Positions 50,188-59,246 are shown, numbered from the stretch's first letter. The stretch: 64,000 nt of DNA from Cellulomonas dongxiuzhuiae (GCF_018623035.1 NZ_CP076023.1:744001-808000), one strand, 5' to 3'. Made by a program: numbers and translations. Notes: generated from the letters alone by a model not told the origin.

Positions 50188-51143
50188 CGGGCGGCCAGCG
50201 CGAGCAGCACCCGGTGGGCGGGCAGGGAGCAGCGCGCGGTGAGGGCGAGCGCGAGCCGGCGCGTGTCACCCCGCGCGGCGAGCGCACGCAGCTGTGGCAG
50301 ACCGATCTCGGCGCGCAGCGTCGCCAGCCGCGCGACGTCGGGCTCGTCGGTCGCGGTGACCAGGTCCTTGACGGCCGACAGCGTGATGAACCGGCAGCGG
50401 AAGTAGTCGTAGTCGGGGTCGCCTGGCCCGATGCCGTGCGCGGCGGCGGTCCGGGCCACGGCGTCGCCGACGACGCGCAGCGACTCGCTGCGGCTGCGCC
50501 GCGTCGTGATGATCGACCCCGCGCGCAGGCGGTAGTCGTACACGTGCGCGTCGATGCTCACGGCGCTGCGTGCGCGGCCCAGCGCCGCGGCGGCGAGCGC
50601 GAGGTCCGAGTGCGTGCGTGCGGTGACGAAGTCCTCGGGGTGCAGCAGGTCGCGGCGCAGCAGCTTGTTCCACAGGTGCCCGGACGCCTCGCCGCGCAGC
50701 AGCGCCCGCAGCACGTCGGGCCCGCTGCGGGTGCCGGGCGCGGGCGACGGCACGGGGCGCGCTGTCGCGTCCGGGTAGACGAAGCGCGCGCGTGCCAGGA
50801 CCACGTCGGCGTCGTCGGCGCGGGCGGCGGCGAGCAGGCGTGCGGCGGCACCGGGCACCACGTGGTCGTCGGAGTCGACGAACCACACGTGCTCGCCACG
50901 GGCCTGCGCGACCGCGACCTGCCGCGCGTGCGAGACGCCGGCGTTGTGCTCGAGCGCCACGACCCGCACGCGCGGGTCCTGTGCGGCGACGTCCCGGCAG
51001 ACGTCCACGGTCGCGTCGCGGGAGCCGTCGTCGACGACGACGACCTCGAGGTCGTCGACGTCCTGGGCCAGGACGGCCCGCAGCGTGCCCGCGACCCACC
51101 CGGCGGCCTCGTACGTCGGCATCACGACGGACAGGGCGGTCAT
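50184..51143 (-). CDS. Glycosyltransferase family 2 protein
   Basis: A 319-residue inverting GT-A enzyme. LSVVMPTYEAAGWVAGTLRAVLAQ, the DDG motif (VVVVDDGSRDATVDV) and the metal-binding DXD variant in VWFVDSDDHVV are present. The C-terminal part (RTHSDLALAAAALGRARSA, HVYDYRLRAGSI) resembles the acceptor end of capsule GT2s. ATG 51143 overlaps the upstream stop (ATGA). Donor and acceptor are unknown. Confidence 0.9.
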   Translation of the reverse strand: MTALSVVMPTYEAAGWVAGTLRAVLAQDVDDLEVVVVDDGSRDATVDVCRDVAAQDPRVRVVALEHNAGVSHARQVAVAQARGEHVWFVDSDDHVVPGAAARLLAAARADDADVVLARARFVYPDATARPVPSPAPGTRSGPDVLRALLRGEASGHLWNKLLRRDLLHPEDFVTARTHSDLALAAAALGRARSAVSIDAHVYDYRLRAGSIITTRRSRSESLRVVGDAVARTAAAHGIGPGDPDYDYFRCRFITLSAVKDLVTATDEPDVARLATLRAEIGLPQLRALAARGDTRRLALALTARCSLPAHRVLLALAAR

Positions 51144-52057
51144 CCGGCCGCTCCCGGTGCGGCGAGGCGGGTGTCGAGGAACCCCAGGACCCGCGGCCAG
51201 ACCGTCTCGTCCAGGAGGTGGGCGCCGTGCGCGTCGCCCTCGACGGTCACCAGCTCGTGGGTCACGCCCGCGGCGGCCAGCGACTGGCTCATGCGCTCGG
51301 CGTGCGGCAGCGGGATCGACTCGACGGTCCCGTTGACCAGCAGCGCCGGGCTCGACGCGGGCGTGACGGTCAGCGCGGGCGAGGCCGGCTCACCGACGGG
51401 GCACGCGTCGACCTCGGGGCAGCCGAGGTAGGCGAGCGCGGCGCGGACCTCCTCGGGGGCGGTCGTGCCCAGGCTCAGGCCGTCGGCCGTGAGCAGCGTC
51501 GCGGCGGACAGCGCGACGACGGCCTTGACCCCGGTCTCGGCGGCGGGCCGGGTGCCGAGGGTGAGGGCGAGGGTCGCGCCGGCCGACGTGCCGAGGACGC
51601 CGACGCGCTCGGGGTCCACGCCGTAGGCGGTCTGCTGCGCGGGGTCGCGCAGCCACGCGACGGCTGCGGCGACGTCGTCCACGGGCGCGGGGTACGTGTG
51701 CTCGGGGGCGAGGCGGTAGGAGACGGCGAACGCGGCGATGCCGTGGTCCTGCAGGCGCCGCGCGACACCCACCATGCCCGCGCTGTCCTTGGACCCGCCG
51801 ACGAACGCACCGCCGTGCACGAGCACGACCGCGGGCACGGTCCCCTCGCCGCGGCGCGGCAGGTAGGCGTCCAGGGCGAGCGGCACGTCGTCGGGCGCCG
51901 CGTAGGTCACGTCGCGCTCGATCGACGCGGGGTGCTCGTACGCGCCGACGGCCAGGACCGGGTCCGGCGGCCCGGCGCACGCGGCGAGGCCGGCGGCGAC
52001 GGCCAGCGCCCCGGCGACGGCTCGCCACGCGACGCGGACGGTCGGTGCGGGTGTCAT
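51140..52057 (-). CDS. Lipoprotein alpha/beta-hydrolase esterase
   Basis: The 305-residue secreted lipoprotein has signal AVAGALAVAAGLAAC, with lipobox Cys near residue 27. The hydrolase core has oxyanion motif VHGGAFVGG, nucleophile in GTSAGA (VGVLGTSAGATLALTLG), and the later Asp/His (VNGTVESIPLPHAERM, EGDAHGAHLL). It belongs to the hormone-sensitive-lipase-like group. As it sits next to an acyltransferase gene it may remove acyl groups from the polymer. ATGA overlap at the start. Confidence 0.88.
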   Translation of the reverse strand: MTPAPTVRVAWRAVAGALAVAAGLAACAGPPDPVLAVGAYEHPASIERDVTYAAPDDVPLALDAYLPRRGEGTVPAVVLVHGGAFVGGSKDSAGMVGVARRLQDHGIAAFAVSYRLAPEHTYPAPVDDVAAAVAWLRDPAQQTAYGVDPERVGVLGTSAGATLALTLGTRPAAETGVKAVVALSAATLLTADGLSLGTTAPEEVRAALAYLGCPEVDACPVGEPASPALTVTPASSPALLVNGTVESIPLPHAERMSQSLAAAGVTHELVTVEGDAHGAHLLDETVWPRVLGFLDTRLAAPGAAG

Positions 52058-53292
52058 CGGTCCTCCGTCTGCAGCTCGGGTACGGGCGCTCCCGCGGTGG
52101 CCGGCGCACGCGGGGCGTCGACGGGCACGTCGGCGGGCACGTCGACGTGCACGGCCGGGACGGCGGCGGGCGCGGCGGGGACGTCGGCCTGCACGTCGGC
52201 AGGCACGTCGGCCTGCACGTCGGCAGGCGCGGCGGGAACGTCGGCGGGCACGTGGGGGCGTGCGGCGGGGCGGGAGCGCAGCAGGGACGCGGGCAGCTGC
52301 AGCAGGCGCCAGCGGGTCGGCAGGACCTGCGCGACCAGCAGGGAGGCGAGCAGGGACAGCACGGTGACCAGCGCCACCAGCGGCATCCCGCGCGCGGGCG
52401 TGCCGTGCAGCGCGGGCACCTGCCGGGCCGCGATGGTCAGCAGCGCGACGGGGTACAGGTGCACGAGGTACACGGGCAGGCTGCGCCGTCCCAGGTCCCG
52501 CAGCGGACGCGTCCACCGCCGCTCGCCGAGGAGGTGCGCGGCACCGAGGGCGGCGGCGAGCACGGCGGCCTGGCCGAGCAGGGCCGCGCCGGGCACGCGC
52601 CGCGTGAGCGGCACGGCGACGAGGGCGGCGAGGACGAGCAGCACGACGCCGCCGGCGAGCGCCACGCGGCGCCACGTCATCGCGGCGACCGCCCGCACCA
52701 CCCACGGCCCCGCGTGCACGCCGACGACGTACGGCGCGAGGAACGCGAGCGCGCGGTCCCACGCGAACACCCCGGTGACGACCAGCCCCGACGTCACGGC
52801 GCCGCTGACGAGGACCGCCCCGACGACCGACGCGACCGGGTGGCGGCGCAGCAGCCACGTCAGGACGGTCACGGCCGCGAGCGCCCAGAGGAACCAGTAG
52901 ATGCTGTCGGGCGCGACGAGCACGAGCAGCAGGCGCGAGGCGTCGCGGCCCGAGCGCGGCGGCCCGTCGGACCGCACCATCGGCAGCGCCGTGAAGAACG
53001 CGAACCGCACGAGCGACCACACGACGAGCAGGTACACCAGCGGCAGCACGCGCCGCTGCCACACCTGCGCCCAGCGCGTCGTGACGAGCCGGCGCTGCAT
53101 GACCCCGGCGAGCAGGAAGAACGCGGGCATGGGGTAGAGCTCGAGCGCGAGGCGCGCTCGGCCGAGCGGTGCGACACCCACGTCCGCCGTCTCGAGGAAC
53201 AGCAGCGCGTGGTACGCCACGACCATGATGATCGCGACGCCCTTGGCGAGGTCCACCCAGCCGTGACGGCCGGCGGTGGCGCCCTCAGCCAC
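52054..53292 (-). CDS. Acyltransferase family 3 membrane protein
   Basis: The 412-residue integral membrane acyltransferase has about ten helices. The N-terminal signature WVDLAKGVAIIMVVAYHALLF contains the catalytic His, and PMPAFFLLAGVM follows. Likely adds acetyl or succinyl groups to sugars of the polymer. The last 90 residues are cytoplasmic and consist of VPADVQADVPAAPA-type repeats. The GTG at 53292 overlaps the end of the upstream esterase gene by 8 bases. Confidence 0.9.
   Translation of the reverse strand: MAEGATAGRHGWVDLAKGVAIIMVVAYHALLFLETADVGVAPLGRARLALELYPMPAFFLLAGVMQRRLVTTRWAQVWQRRVLPLVYLLVVWSLVRFAFFTALPMVRSDGPPRSGRDASRLLLVLVAPDSIYWFLWALAAVTVLTWLLRRHPVASVVGAVLVSGAVTSGLVVTGVFAWDRALAFLAPYVVGVHAGPWVVRAVAAMTWRRVALAGGVVLLVLAALVAVPLTRRVPGAALLGQAAVLAAALGAAHLLGERRWTRPLRDLGRRSLPVYLVHLYPVALLTIAARQVPALHGTPARGMPLVALVTVLSLLASLLVAQVLPTRWRLLQLPASLLRSRPAARPHVPADVPAAPADVQADVPADVQADVPAAPAAVPAVHVDVPADVPVDAPRAPATAGAPVPELQTEDR
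52120..52255. repeat. Low-complexity repeat in acyltransferase tail
   Basis: ACGTCGGC(C/A)(T/G)GC-like 12-base units encode Ala-Asp-Val-Gln/Pro repeats at the C-terminus of the leftward acyltransferase gene. Confidence 0.6.
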
Positions 53293-54196
53293 GTGACCGG
53301 TCCGCCTGCCAGGCGCGGAACCAGCGCGTGAAGTAGATGGGCACCTCGTTGCCGACGAACGGTGGCGTGGTGTGCCCGAGGTCGTGGGTGCGGATCGTCA
53401 CGTCGGCCCCCCGCTGGCGTGCGCGCTCGTAGAACGGGATGGCGTGGACCTGCGGGGGTGTCACGAGGTCGAGGCCGGTGGTGTGGACGATGCGGATGCG
53501 GTCGCCGGCCCACGCGGACGCGGGGTGCCGGGCGGGGTTGGTGCGGTCGACGGTCGCCGTGGAGTACCCGTAGGCGGGGCCGATCTCGGCGCGGCCACCC
53601 AGGTCGTACGACCGCCGCACGTCCCAGATGGCGTTGACGAAGTACAGGCCCACGACGTCCGGGACCAGGCCCGCCCCGAGCACCTCGGCGGCGAGCGCGC
53701 CACCACCGGACGTCGCGCGCAGGAAGTTCGCCCCGACGTCCGCCAGGGACGACACGTACCGCCACCCGGCGGCCTGCGCGGACATCGCGTAGGGCCCGGC
53801 GTACCCGTTGCCGCCGGCGTCCTGGCAGATGCACACCAGGCCGCGGTCCATGAGCTGGCGGGACTCGTACCCGAAGCCGTCGAGCAGCGCCCCGTGGTCG
53901 GACCCGGCGCCGTGGTAGAACCACGCGAGGCCGACGGGCTCGTCGAGCCGCAGGCCCTGCGGGACCATCAGCCACGCGCGGTCGCCGGAGATGTCGACCT
54001 GGACGGCGTCGTAGCGCGTGCCCGCGGCGGTGCGCTGGTCGGCGCGGCGGCTGATCTCGCCGGGCAGGCGCGGCAGGCTCGCGGCGCGCGCCGCGGGGGC
54101 GCCGAGCAGTCCCGCGGCCCCGAGCCCGGCCACGGCGGCACCGGCGAGGAAGGCCCGCCGGCCGGGGTGCGGCGCACGGTGGGTCGTGTCGGTCAT
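53285..54196 (-). CDS. Tat-exported PHB-depolymerase-like esterase
   Basis: A 303-residue exported hydrolase. The Tat signal is PGRRAFLAGAAVAGLGAAGLLGAPAARA. VGLAWFYHGAGSDHGALLDG is the oxyanion loop. NFLRATSGGGALAAEVLGAG gives the nucleophile as Ser of TSGGG, a variant of GxSxG. Conserved His-rich end: THDLGHTTPPFVGNEV. It may remove acyl groups from the polymer, as may the lipoprotein esterase. ATGA overlap with the flippase gene. Confidence 0.82.
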   Translation of the reverse strand: MTDTTHRAPHPGRRAFLAGAAVAGLGAAGLLGAPAARAASLPRLPGEISRRADQRTAAGTRYDAVQVDISGDRAWLMVPQGLRLDEPVGLAWFYHGAGSDHGALLDGFGYESRQLMDRGLVCICQDAGGNGYAGPYAMSAQAAGWRYVSSLADVGANFLRATSGGGALAAEVLGAGLVPDVVGLYFVNAIWDVRRSYDLGGRAEIGPAYGYSTATVDRTNPARHPASAWAGDRIRIVHTTGLDLVTPPQVHAIPFYERARQRGADVTIRTHDLGHTTPPFVGNEVPIYFTRWFRAWQADRSRG

Positions 54197-55785
54197 CGCG
54201 GCTCCTCGTCGGGCGTGCGCACCGGGTGGTGCGGCGGGCGGGCGGCGGGTGCGGTGCTGGTGGCGGGTGTGCGGACGGGGGCGGGCCGGGCGGCGTGGCC
54301 GGCGCCCGGTGCCGCGGGCGGGCCGCCGCGTCCCCGGAGCTGGTGGCGCAGGCCGGCGACGGTCCGCAGGTCGCGCCGGTAGGCGGGCACGACCAGCGCG
54401 GCGAGCGCGAGCGCCGCGAGGAGCGCGAGCGCACCGGTCGCCAGCGCGGGCCACGTCGACCCGGGCGGGAGCCAGCGGGTGGCCGCCGCGCTCGCGACCA
54501 GCGCCCAGCCGTAGACGAGGACCGTGCGGGCGCCGTTGCGCCAGATCTGGCCCACCGGGGCGTCGGAGACGCGGTGCAGCCACCACAGGTTCGCGGGCCA
54601 CTGCAGCGCGACGGCCGCGGCGTACGCCCACGCGACGCCGTACAGCCCCCAGTGGGCGCCGGCGACGATCATCGCGATCTGCAGGGGCCGCGTCACGAGC
54701 GACAGGTGCAGGTGCTCGCGCATCAGGCCCTGCGACAGGTAGACCCAGTAGCAGGCGTAGCCGGCCATGGTGAAGAACCCGGCGATCGACAGGACCTGGA
54801 AGAGCCCGGCCGTCTCGAGCCAGCGCGGGCCCAGCGCGACGAGCACGACCGCCGGGGCCTGCGCGGCGGCGAACGCGAGCATCGCGCTGACGAGGTTGAG
54901 CATCGCCGTCTGGGCGGTCAGCAGGTAGTGGCGGTAGCGCGGCGGGTCGTCGACGAGGCGCGCGAGCACGGGCAGCGCGACGCGCGTCACGGGCGCGTTG
55001 ATCTGGTAGAGCGGCAGCACGAGCAGCTGGAACGCGCGGTTGTACAGACCGAGGGGTCCGGCCCCGAGCGTCGAGCCGATGACGACGGAGTCGACGTTGT
55101 TGCTCGCGTGGGCCAGGAACTGGCTGCCGACGAGGTTCGCCCCGAACGACACGAACGGCCGGACCGGCTCGTCGCGGGCCCAGCGCCCGGGCAGCCACCG
55201 GCACACGACGAGCAGCACGACGAGCTGCGCGGCCAGCTGGACGACCTGCTGCGCGACCAGCGCCCAGTACCCGCCGCCGCCGGCGGCGATCGCGACGGCC
55301 GCGGCGAGCCCCACCGCCTGCCCACCGAGCTCGAGCCCGGTGAGCGCCCCGAAGCGCAGGCGGCGCTGCAGGTCGGCCTTGTACTGCGTCATGACCCCGT
55401 TGAGCACGAAGGTCACCGAGAGCAGCGCGGTGACCCCTCGCAGTCGCGGCTCGTCGTAGAACGCCGCGAGCAGGGGCGAGACCGCCAGCACGAGCAGGGC
55501 GAGGACGATCCCGGTGCCGGTGCTCAGCCAGAACAGGTTGCTGCGCTGGCCGCGGCTCAGGGTGCGGGCCTGCACGGCGGCGCTCCCGAGGCCGAAGTCG
55601 CGCATGATGTCGGCGAGGCCGGTGACGGCCATGACCATCGCGAGCAGGCCGTAGTCGTGCGGCGAGAGCAGCCGCGCGAGGACGACGACGCCGGTGAGCA
55701 GCAGCACGATCCGTGCGCCCTGCCCGACGAGCGTGACGGCGGCGCCGCGGGAGGCGGACGTGCCCAGGCCCGCCGCGGCCGTCAT
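54193..55785 (-). CDS. Wzx-like polysaccharide flippase
   Basis: A 530-residue MOP-superfamily protein with 12-14 helices, which flips lipid-linked repeat units across the membrane. The start TSASRGAAVTLVGQGARIVLLLTGVVVLARLLSPHDYGLLAM is typical for lipopolysaccharide/EPS flippases of the Wzx/RfbX kind, as is the SNNVDSVVIGSTLGAGPLGLYNRAF stretch. A cytoplasmic tail of about 55 residues is Pro/Arg-rich. The start is fixed by ATGA overlap with the glycosyltransferase gene. Confidence 0.92.
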   Translation of the reverse strand: MTAAAGLGTSASRGAAVTLVGQGARIVLLLTGVVVLARLLSPHDYGLLAMVMAVTGLADIMRDFGLGSAAVQARTLSRGQRSNLFWLSTGTGIVLALLVLAVSPLLAAFYDEPRLRGVTALLSVTFVLNGVMTQYKADLQRRLRFGALTGLELGGQAVGLAAAVAIAAGGGGYWALVAQQVVQLAAQLVVLLVVCRWLPGRWARDEPVRPFVSFGANLVGSQFLAHASNNVDSVVIGSTLGAGPLGLYNRAFQLLVLPLYQINAPVTRVALPVLARLVDDPPRYRHYLLTAQTAMLNLVSAMLAFAAAQAPAVVLVALGPRWLETAGLFQVLSIAGFFTMAGYACYWVYLSQGLMREHLHLSLVTRPLQIAMIVAGAHWGLYGVAWAYAAAVALQWPANLWWLHRVSDAPVGQIWRNGARTVLVYGWALVASAAATRWLPPGSTWPALATGALALLAALALAALVVPAYRRDLRTVAGLRHQLRGRGGPPAAPGAGHAARPAPVRTPATSTAPAARPPHHPVRTPDEEPR

Positions 55786-56909
55786 GCACCACCCCCGTCC
55801 CCTGCGGCGCGACCACCGCGGACGAGCGCGAGGGCGGTGCGGTAGGCCTGCACGTGCGCGGCGCCGACGGTGTCCCAGTCGCGCGCGCTCAGGTCGGGGC
55901 GGTCGGCCCGCGGCGTGGTGCGCGCACGGTGCAGCCCGTCGGCGAGGACGGCCGCGTCGACGTCGCCGTCGTACTGCAGGACCCAGCCGTCGCCGACCTC
56001 GGCCGCGACGGCGGCGTTGGCGGGGGAGGCGGGCACCAGGCACGGCCGGTCGAGGGACAGCGCCGCGAGGAGCACGCCCGAGTTGGTCATCTGCCGGTAG
56101 GGCAGCACGACGAGCTCGGCGGAGGTGACGTGCTCGACGAACGTCGCATCGGGGACGAAGCGCAGGTCCGTGCCGATGCGCGGGTCGCGTGCCGCCGCTG
56201 CCTCGATCGTGGGGGCCAGGTCCGGCGTCGGCTTGCCCGCGACCGTCAGGCGCAGGTCCGGGTCCGGCAGCGCCGCGAACGCGTCGAGCAGCTCCTCGAC
56301 ACCCTTGTAGGGGCGCAGCAGCCCGATGGTCACGAGGTGGCCGGACGTCGCGGTGGCCTGCGGCAGGGGCGCGAAGACGTCGCGGTAGTGGCCCAGCGGG
56401 ATCCGCACGCTCGGGGCGCCGCCCGGTGCCGGCGTCGCGGGGGTCAGCAGGACGAAGAGGGTCGTCGCGGCGTCGACGGCCGCGAGCGCGCGGGCCTCGG
56501 CGCGGCTGACGGACTCGTGGGGGACCGTGTTGTGCAGCGTCCGGACCACGGGGACGCGACGTGCCCGTGCGAGGGTCAGCAGCAGGCGCAGCGCGACCCG
56601 GCGGCCGAGGCGCCGCACGGGACGCGGGTGGCGGACCAGCAGCTCGGGCCAGTGCACGTGCAGCACGTCGTACCCGCCGCGCAGGGCCGTGCGCCACGAG
56701 AACACCCGGGCGTCGACGTCGCCGCCCGCTCCGCCGAGCATCTGGTCGACGTAGCGCGTGGTGCCGTCGGGCGGCTGCAGCGAGTGCAGGACGCGGAGCC
56801 GGCGCGCGCCCGTGGGGGGCGTGGCACCGTCGGTCGTCGCACCGTCGGTCGTCGCGTCCGGGGTCGCCGCAGCACGTGCGTCGGCCGTGGTCGTGCGTCC
56901 CTGCTCCAT
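55782..56909 (-). CDS. Glycosyltransferase (GT4-like), first gene of the polysaccharide cluster
   Basis: A 375-residue GT-B enzyme. N-part: VLHVHWPELLV, VVRTLHNTVPHE. C-part: HLVTIGLLRPYKGVEELLDAFAALP, FVEHVTSAELVVLPYRQMTNSGVLLAALSLDRPCLVPA. The lead of about 35 residues is Ala/Thr-rich. HVHWP and YRQMTNSG are typical of EpsE/GT4 enzymes. The start is ATG 56909 with GGGGGG upstream. This is the promoter-proximal gene, about 100 bases from the best promoter candidate. Confidence 0.86.
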   Translation of the reverse strand: MEQGRTTTADARAAATPDATTDGATTDGATPPTGARRLRVLHSLQPPDGTTRYVDQMLGGAGGDVDARVFSWRTALRGGYDVLHVHWPELLVRHPRPVRRLGRRVALRLLLTLARARRVPVVRTLHNTVPHESVSRAEARALAAVDAATTLFVLLTPATPAPGGAPSVRIPLGHYRDVFAPLPQATATSGHLVTIGLLRPYKGVEELLDAFAALPDPDLRLTVAGKPTPDLAPTIEAAAARDPRIGTDLRFVPDATFVEHVTSAELVVLPYRQMTNSGVLLAALSLDRPCLVPASPANAAVAAEVGDGWVLQYDGDVDAAVLADGLHRARTTPRADRPDLSARDWDTVGAAHVQAYRTALALVRGGRAAGDGGGA

Positions 56910-57014
56910 TCCGTGCCCCCCGCCGGTGGAGTGACCGCACCACGTCCGCAGCGGGCCGCGGCGGACGTACCGCACGGTCGGCGAGGGGGACGGGCGCCAT
57001 CGTCGATCCGGACG

Positions 57015-57043
57015 ATCATAGGGGCGTGTAACGGGAGAAATAA
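57015..57043 (-). promoter_or_regulatory. Promoter of the polysaccharide cluster
   Basis: Reading leftward, TTATTT (57038-57043) as -35, 17 bases, and TATGAT (57015-57020) as -10. The -10 box is good and the area is the most AT-rich in the window. Transcription would start near 57008, leaving a 5' leader of about 100 bases before ATG 56909. Confidence 0.6.
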
Positions 57044-57050
57044 CCCCGTT
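57030..57050. promoter_or_regulatory. Inverted repeat AACGGG-N9-CCCGTT over the -35 region
   Basis: AACGGG (57030-57035) and CCCGTT (57045-57050) frame the -35 box of the cluster promoter. It is placed to act as an operator. The regulator is unknown. Confidence 0.45.
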
Positions 57051-57150
57051 CTGTGTGAATTGTTCGTTGCGCGGACGAGTCGGGCGAGTCGGGCGCGACG
57101 TCGCCGGGGGCGCGCGGCGACCCGGCCGCAGGTCCTCCCGCGGCGTCGTC

Positions 57151-57489
57151 TCAGGAGTGCTCGACGCAGGTGGTCGCGGTGGGCCGCGCCTCGAGCCGGG
57201 CGTCGTCGATCGGCTCGCCGCCCACCGCGCAGGTCCCGTACGTCCCCGCGGCCACGCGCGCGAGGGCCGCGTCGACCTCGACCAGGCGCCTGCTCGCCGC
57301 GGCACCGAGCGCGTCGAGCTGGGCGCGCTCGAACGCGATGGTGGCGCCCTCGGGGTCGTGCTCGTCGTCGACGTTGGCGTCGCGCGCGGCGTCGACGACG
57401 TCCTGGCGCGCGTCGCCGACCCCGGTCAGCCGCCCCAGGGCGTCGGCGCGCAGCGCCTCCAGCAGCTCACGCGCGCGCTCGTCGTCCAC
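57151..57489 (-). CDS. DksA/TraR-type protein with degenerate zinc finger
   Basis: The 112-residue protein has a coiled-coil N-half, an acidic tip region (DVDDEHDPEGATIAFERAQLDAL) and the C-terminal finger fold YGTCAVGGEPIDDARLEARP then TTCVEH. In canonical DksA the finger has four Cys. Here the second is Gly (CAVG) and the last is His, leaving two Cys and one His. It may bind RNA polymerase without zinc, like Cys-poor DksA2 forms. It is convergent with nothing and lies past the promoter of the polysaccharide cluster. Confidence 0.85.
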   Translation of the reverse strand: MDDERARELLEALRADALGRLTGVGDARQDVVDAARDANVDDEHDPEGATIAFERAQLDALGAAASRRLVEVDAALARVAAGTYGTCAVGGEPIDDARLEARPTATTCVEHS

Positions 57490-57518
57490 GGCCCCGGTCT
57501 ACCACCGCGTGCGGCCGC

Positions 57519-59246
57519 TCACGCGTCGACGGGCGCGTCCGTGGTGGCGGCGTCGGGCCTGCCCGCGGACGCGGTGGCGTCCGGTGCGGCGAGGGACGGG
57601 CCCGTCGCCGGCCGGCCCAGCGCCGCGACGACGTGGGCGTGCTGCTCACGGGCCTCCTGCCGCGAGGACTCCACCACCCGGGTGACCTCGGTGATCCGGT
57701 CCTGCAGGCGCTTCGCCTCGCGTCCGACGAGCTCCGCACCCCGCGTCGCGCGCGTCGCGTCCTCCCGCGTGCGCCGCACGCGCCGGGCGACGAGCACGCC
57801 CGCGGTGATGGTCAGCGCCACGGCCACCGTGCCGTGGAGCCAGCGCAGGTCCGACCCGTCGATCGCGGCCGCGAGCCAGAGCACGGCGGCGCCGACCGCG
57901 ACGCCGACCGTGGTCCACGTCCCGCGCGGCGTGCGCGGGTGCTGCGGCGTGCGGGCCCTGACCAGCGCCGCGTCCACACCGTCGACGGGGCCGGTCGGGC
58001 GGGCCTGCAGCGTGACCCCCATGACGGGGCCCTCGAGGTGGGCGGGCGGCGGCACGTTCGACTCCGTGAGGAACGTGTCCGCGACCGTGACCAGCCAGGA
58101 CGCGCACGCGTCGCGCGCGGCGGCGCCCGTGGCGTCGCGCCGGGTCAGGGCGTCCTGGCGCAGGAGCGTGAGCAGGTCGCCCGCGGGGGCGTCCCACCCG
58201 GGCCCCGGCGCGTCGCGCCCGGTGACGACGGCCTCGAGCTCGGCGGTGCGCGTCATCAGCGCGCGCTCCTCCTCGGCGCCCTCGTCGACGAGGGCGCGCA
58301 GCACGGCCACGAGCTCGTCGAGCGTCACGTCACCGGGCACGACCTCGTCCTGCTCGGTGCCGGCGTCACCGGGGGACCCGGCGGGCGTCCCGTACACGGG
58401 GACGGCGGCGGGGGCGACGGGCGCGTCGACGAGGGCGCGCAGCGCGGTCAGCGCGGCGGCGGCCTGCCGGACCTGCGGTACCGGCGGGGTGCTCGCCTCG
58501 GTGGTTCTGGAGGTCGTGCCGGCGCCGCCGGTGGACAGGCGCACCTCGGCGGTCCACGTGCTGACCGCCTCCTCGACGGTCGTGGCCGGCAGTGCGCCGA
58601 CGGCGGCGCGCAGCCGCGCGAGGAGCACCGCCCGGGCGTCGTCCCCGAGCCGCCCCTGGGCCGCGGCCACCCAGACGGCACGCTGCGCGCGCGTCACCGG
58701 GTGGGCGGGATCCAGGGTGCCCAGGGCGTCGGACGCCCACCGTGCGACGAGGTCGGCACGCCCGCACGCGGCACCAGCCACGGCGAGGAACGTGGCGGTG
58801 CGGCGGCGGTCGACCGCGGCGGCACGCTCCGCCGCGCCCTCGTCGTCGGGGCCCAGGGCGCCCAGGGCGTCGGCCAGCCAGTAGCCGGGCGCCAGCGGCG
58901 TGCCGCTGACGTCGAGCAGCGGGCCGCCGTCGCGGGGTGCCGTGCCCAGCGCCGCGAGGCGCGCCCGGGTGGCCTGGCGCACGAGCGCGGGTCCCGCGAC
59001 GAGCGACAGCTGGTCGCGCAGCGAGCTGAGCTCGACGAACGCGTCGAACGCCTCGGTCAGCCGCACGAGCCGCGTCTCGATGGATCCGCGCAGCGACGCC
59101 AGGTCGCTGCGGAGCGCGGAGGCGGCGCGGCTGTGCTGACCCAGGGACGACCTCATGTAGTCCAGGTCGTCGGTGAGCTCGCGGATCCGGCGCGACTGCG
59201 CGCCGTCCGACTCCTGGATCCAGCCGCCGAACAGGTCGCTCGCCAT
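57519..59246 (-). CDS. Large coiled-coil protein with two C-terminal membrane helices
   Basis: The 575-residue protein has an N-terminal coiled-coil (residues about 15-75: SRRIRELTDDLDYMRSSLGQHSRAASALRSDLASL). A long Ala-rich helical middle follows, with GYWLADALGALGPDDEG and RADLVARWASDALG. Two adjacent helices lie near residues 455-510 (WTTVGVAVGAAVLWLAAAI, VAVALTITAGVLVARRV), then a second short coiled-coil. No domain is recognised. ATG 59246 has a GAGGAG site. It is divergent from the csp operon. Confidence 0.75.
   Translation of the reverse strand: MASDLFGGWIQESDGAQSRRIRELTDDLDYMRSSLGQHSRAASALRSDLASLRGSIETRLVRLTEAFDAFVELSSLRDQLSLVAGPALVRQATRARLAALGTAPRDGGPLLDVSGTPLAPGYWLADALGALGPDDEGAAERAAAVDRRRTATFLAVAGAACGRADLVARWASDALGTLDPAHPVTRAQRAVWVAAAQGRLGDDARAVLLARLRAAVGALPATTVEEAVSTWTAEVRLSTGGAGTTSRTTEASTPPVPQVRQAAAALTALRALVDAPVAPAAVPVYGTPAGSPGDAGTEQDEVVPGDVTLDELVAVLRALVDEGAEEERALMTRTAELEAVVTGRDAPGPGWDAPAGDLLTLLRQDALTRRDATGAAARDACASWLVTVADTFLTESNVPPPAHLEGPVMGVTLQARPTGPVDGVDAALVRARTPQHPRTPRGTWTTVGVAVGAAVLWLAAAIDGSDLRWLHGTVAVALTITAGVLVARRVRRTREDATRATRGAELVGREAKRLQDRITEVTRVVESSRQEAREQHAHVVAALGRPATGPSLAAPDATASAGRPDAATTDAPVDA

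Noticed and set aside
38305..56909. The polysaccharide cluster considered as a recently acquired island.
   Set aside because: No tRNA, integrase, insertion sequence or flanking repeats were seen, and base composition resembles the neighbours.
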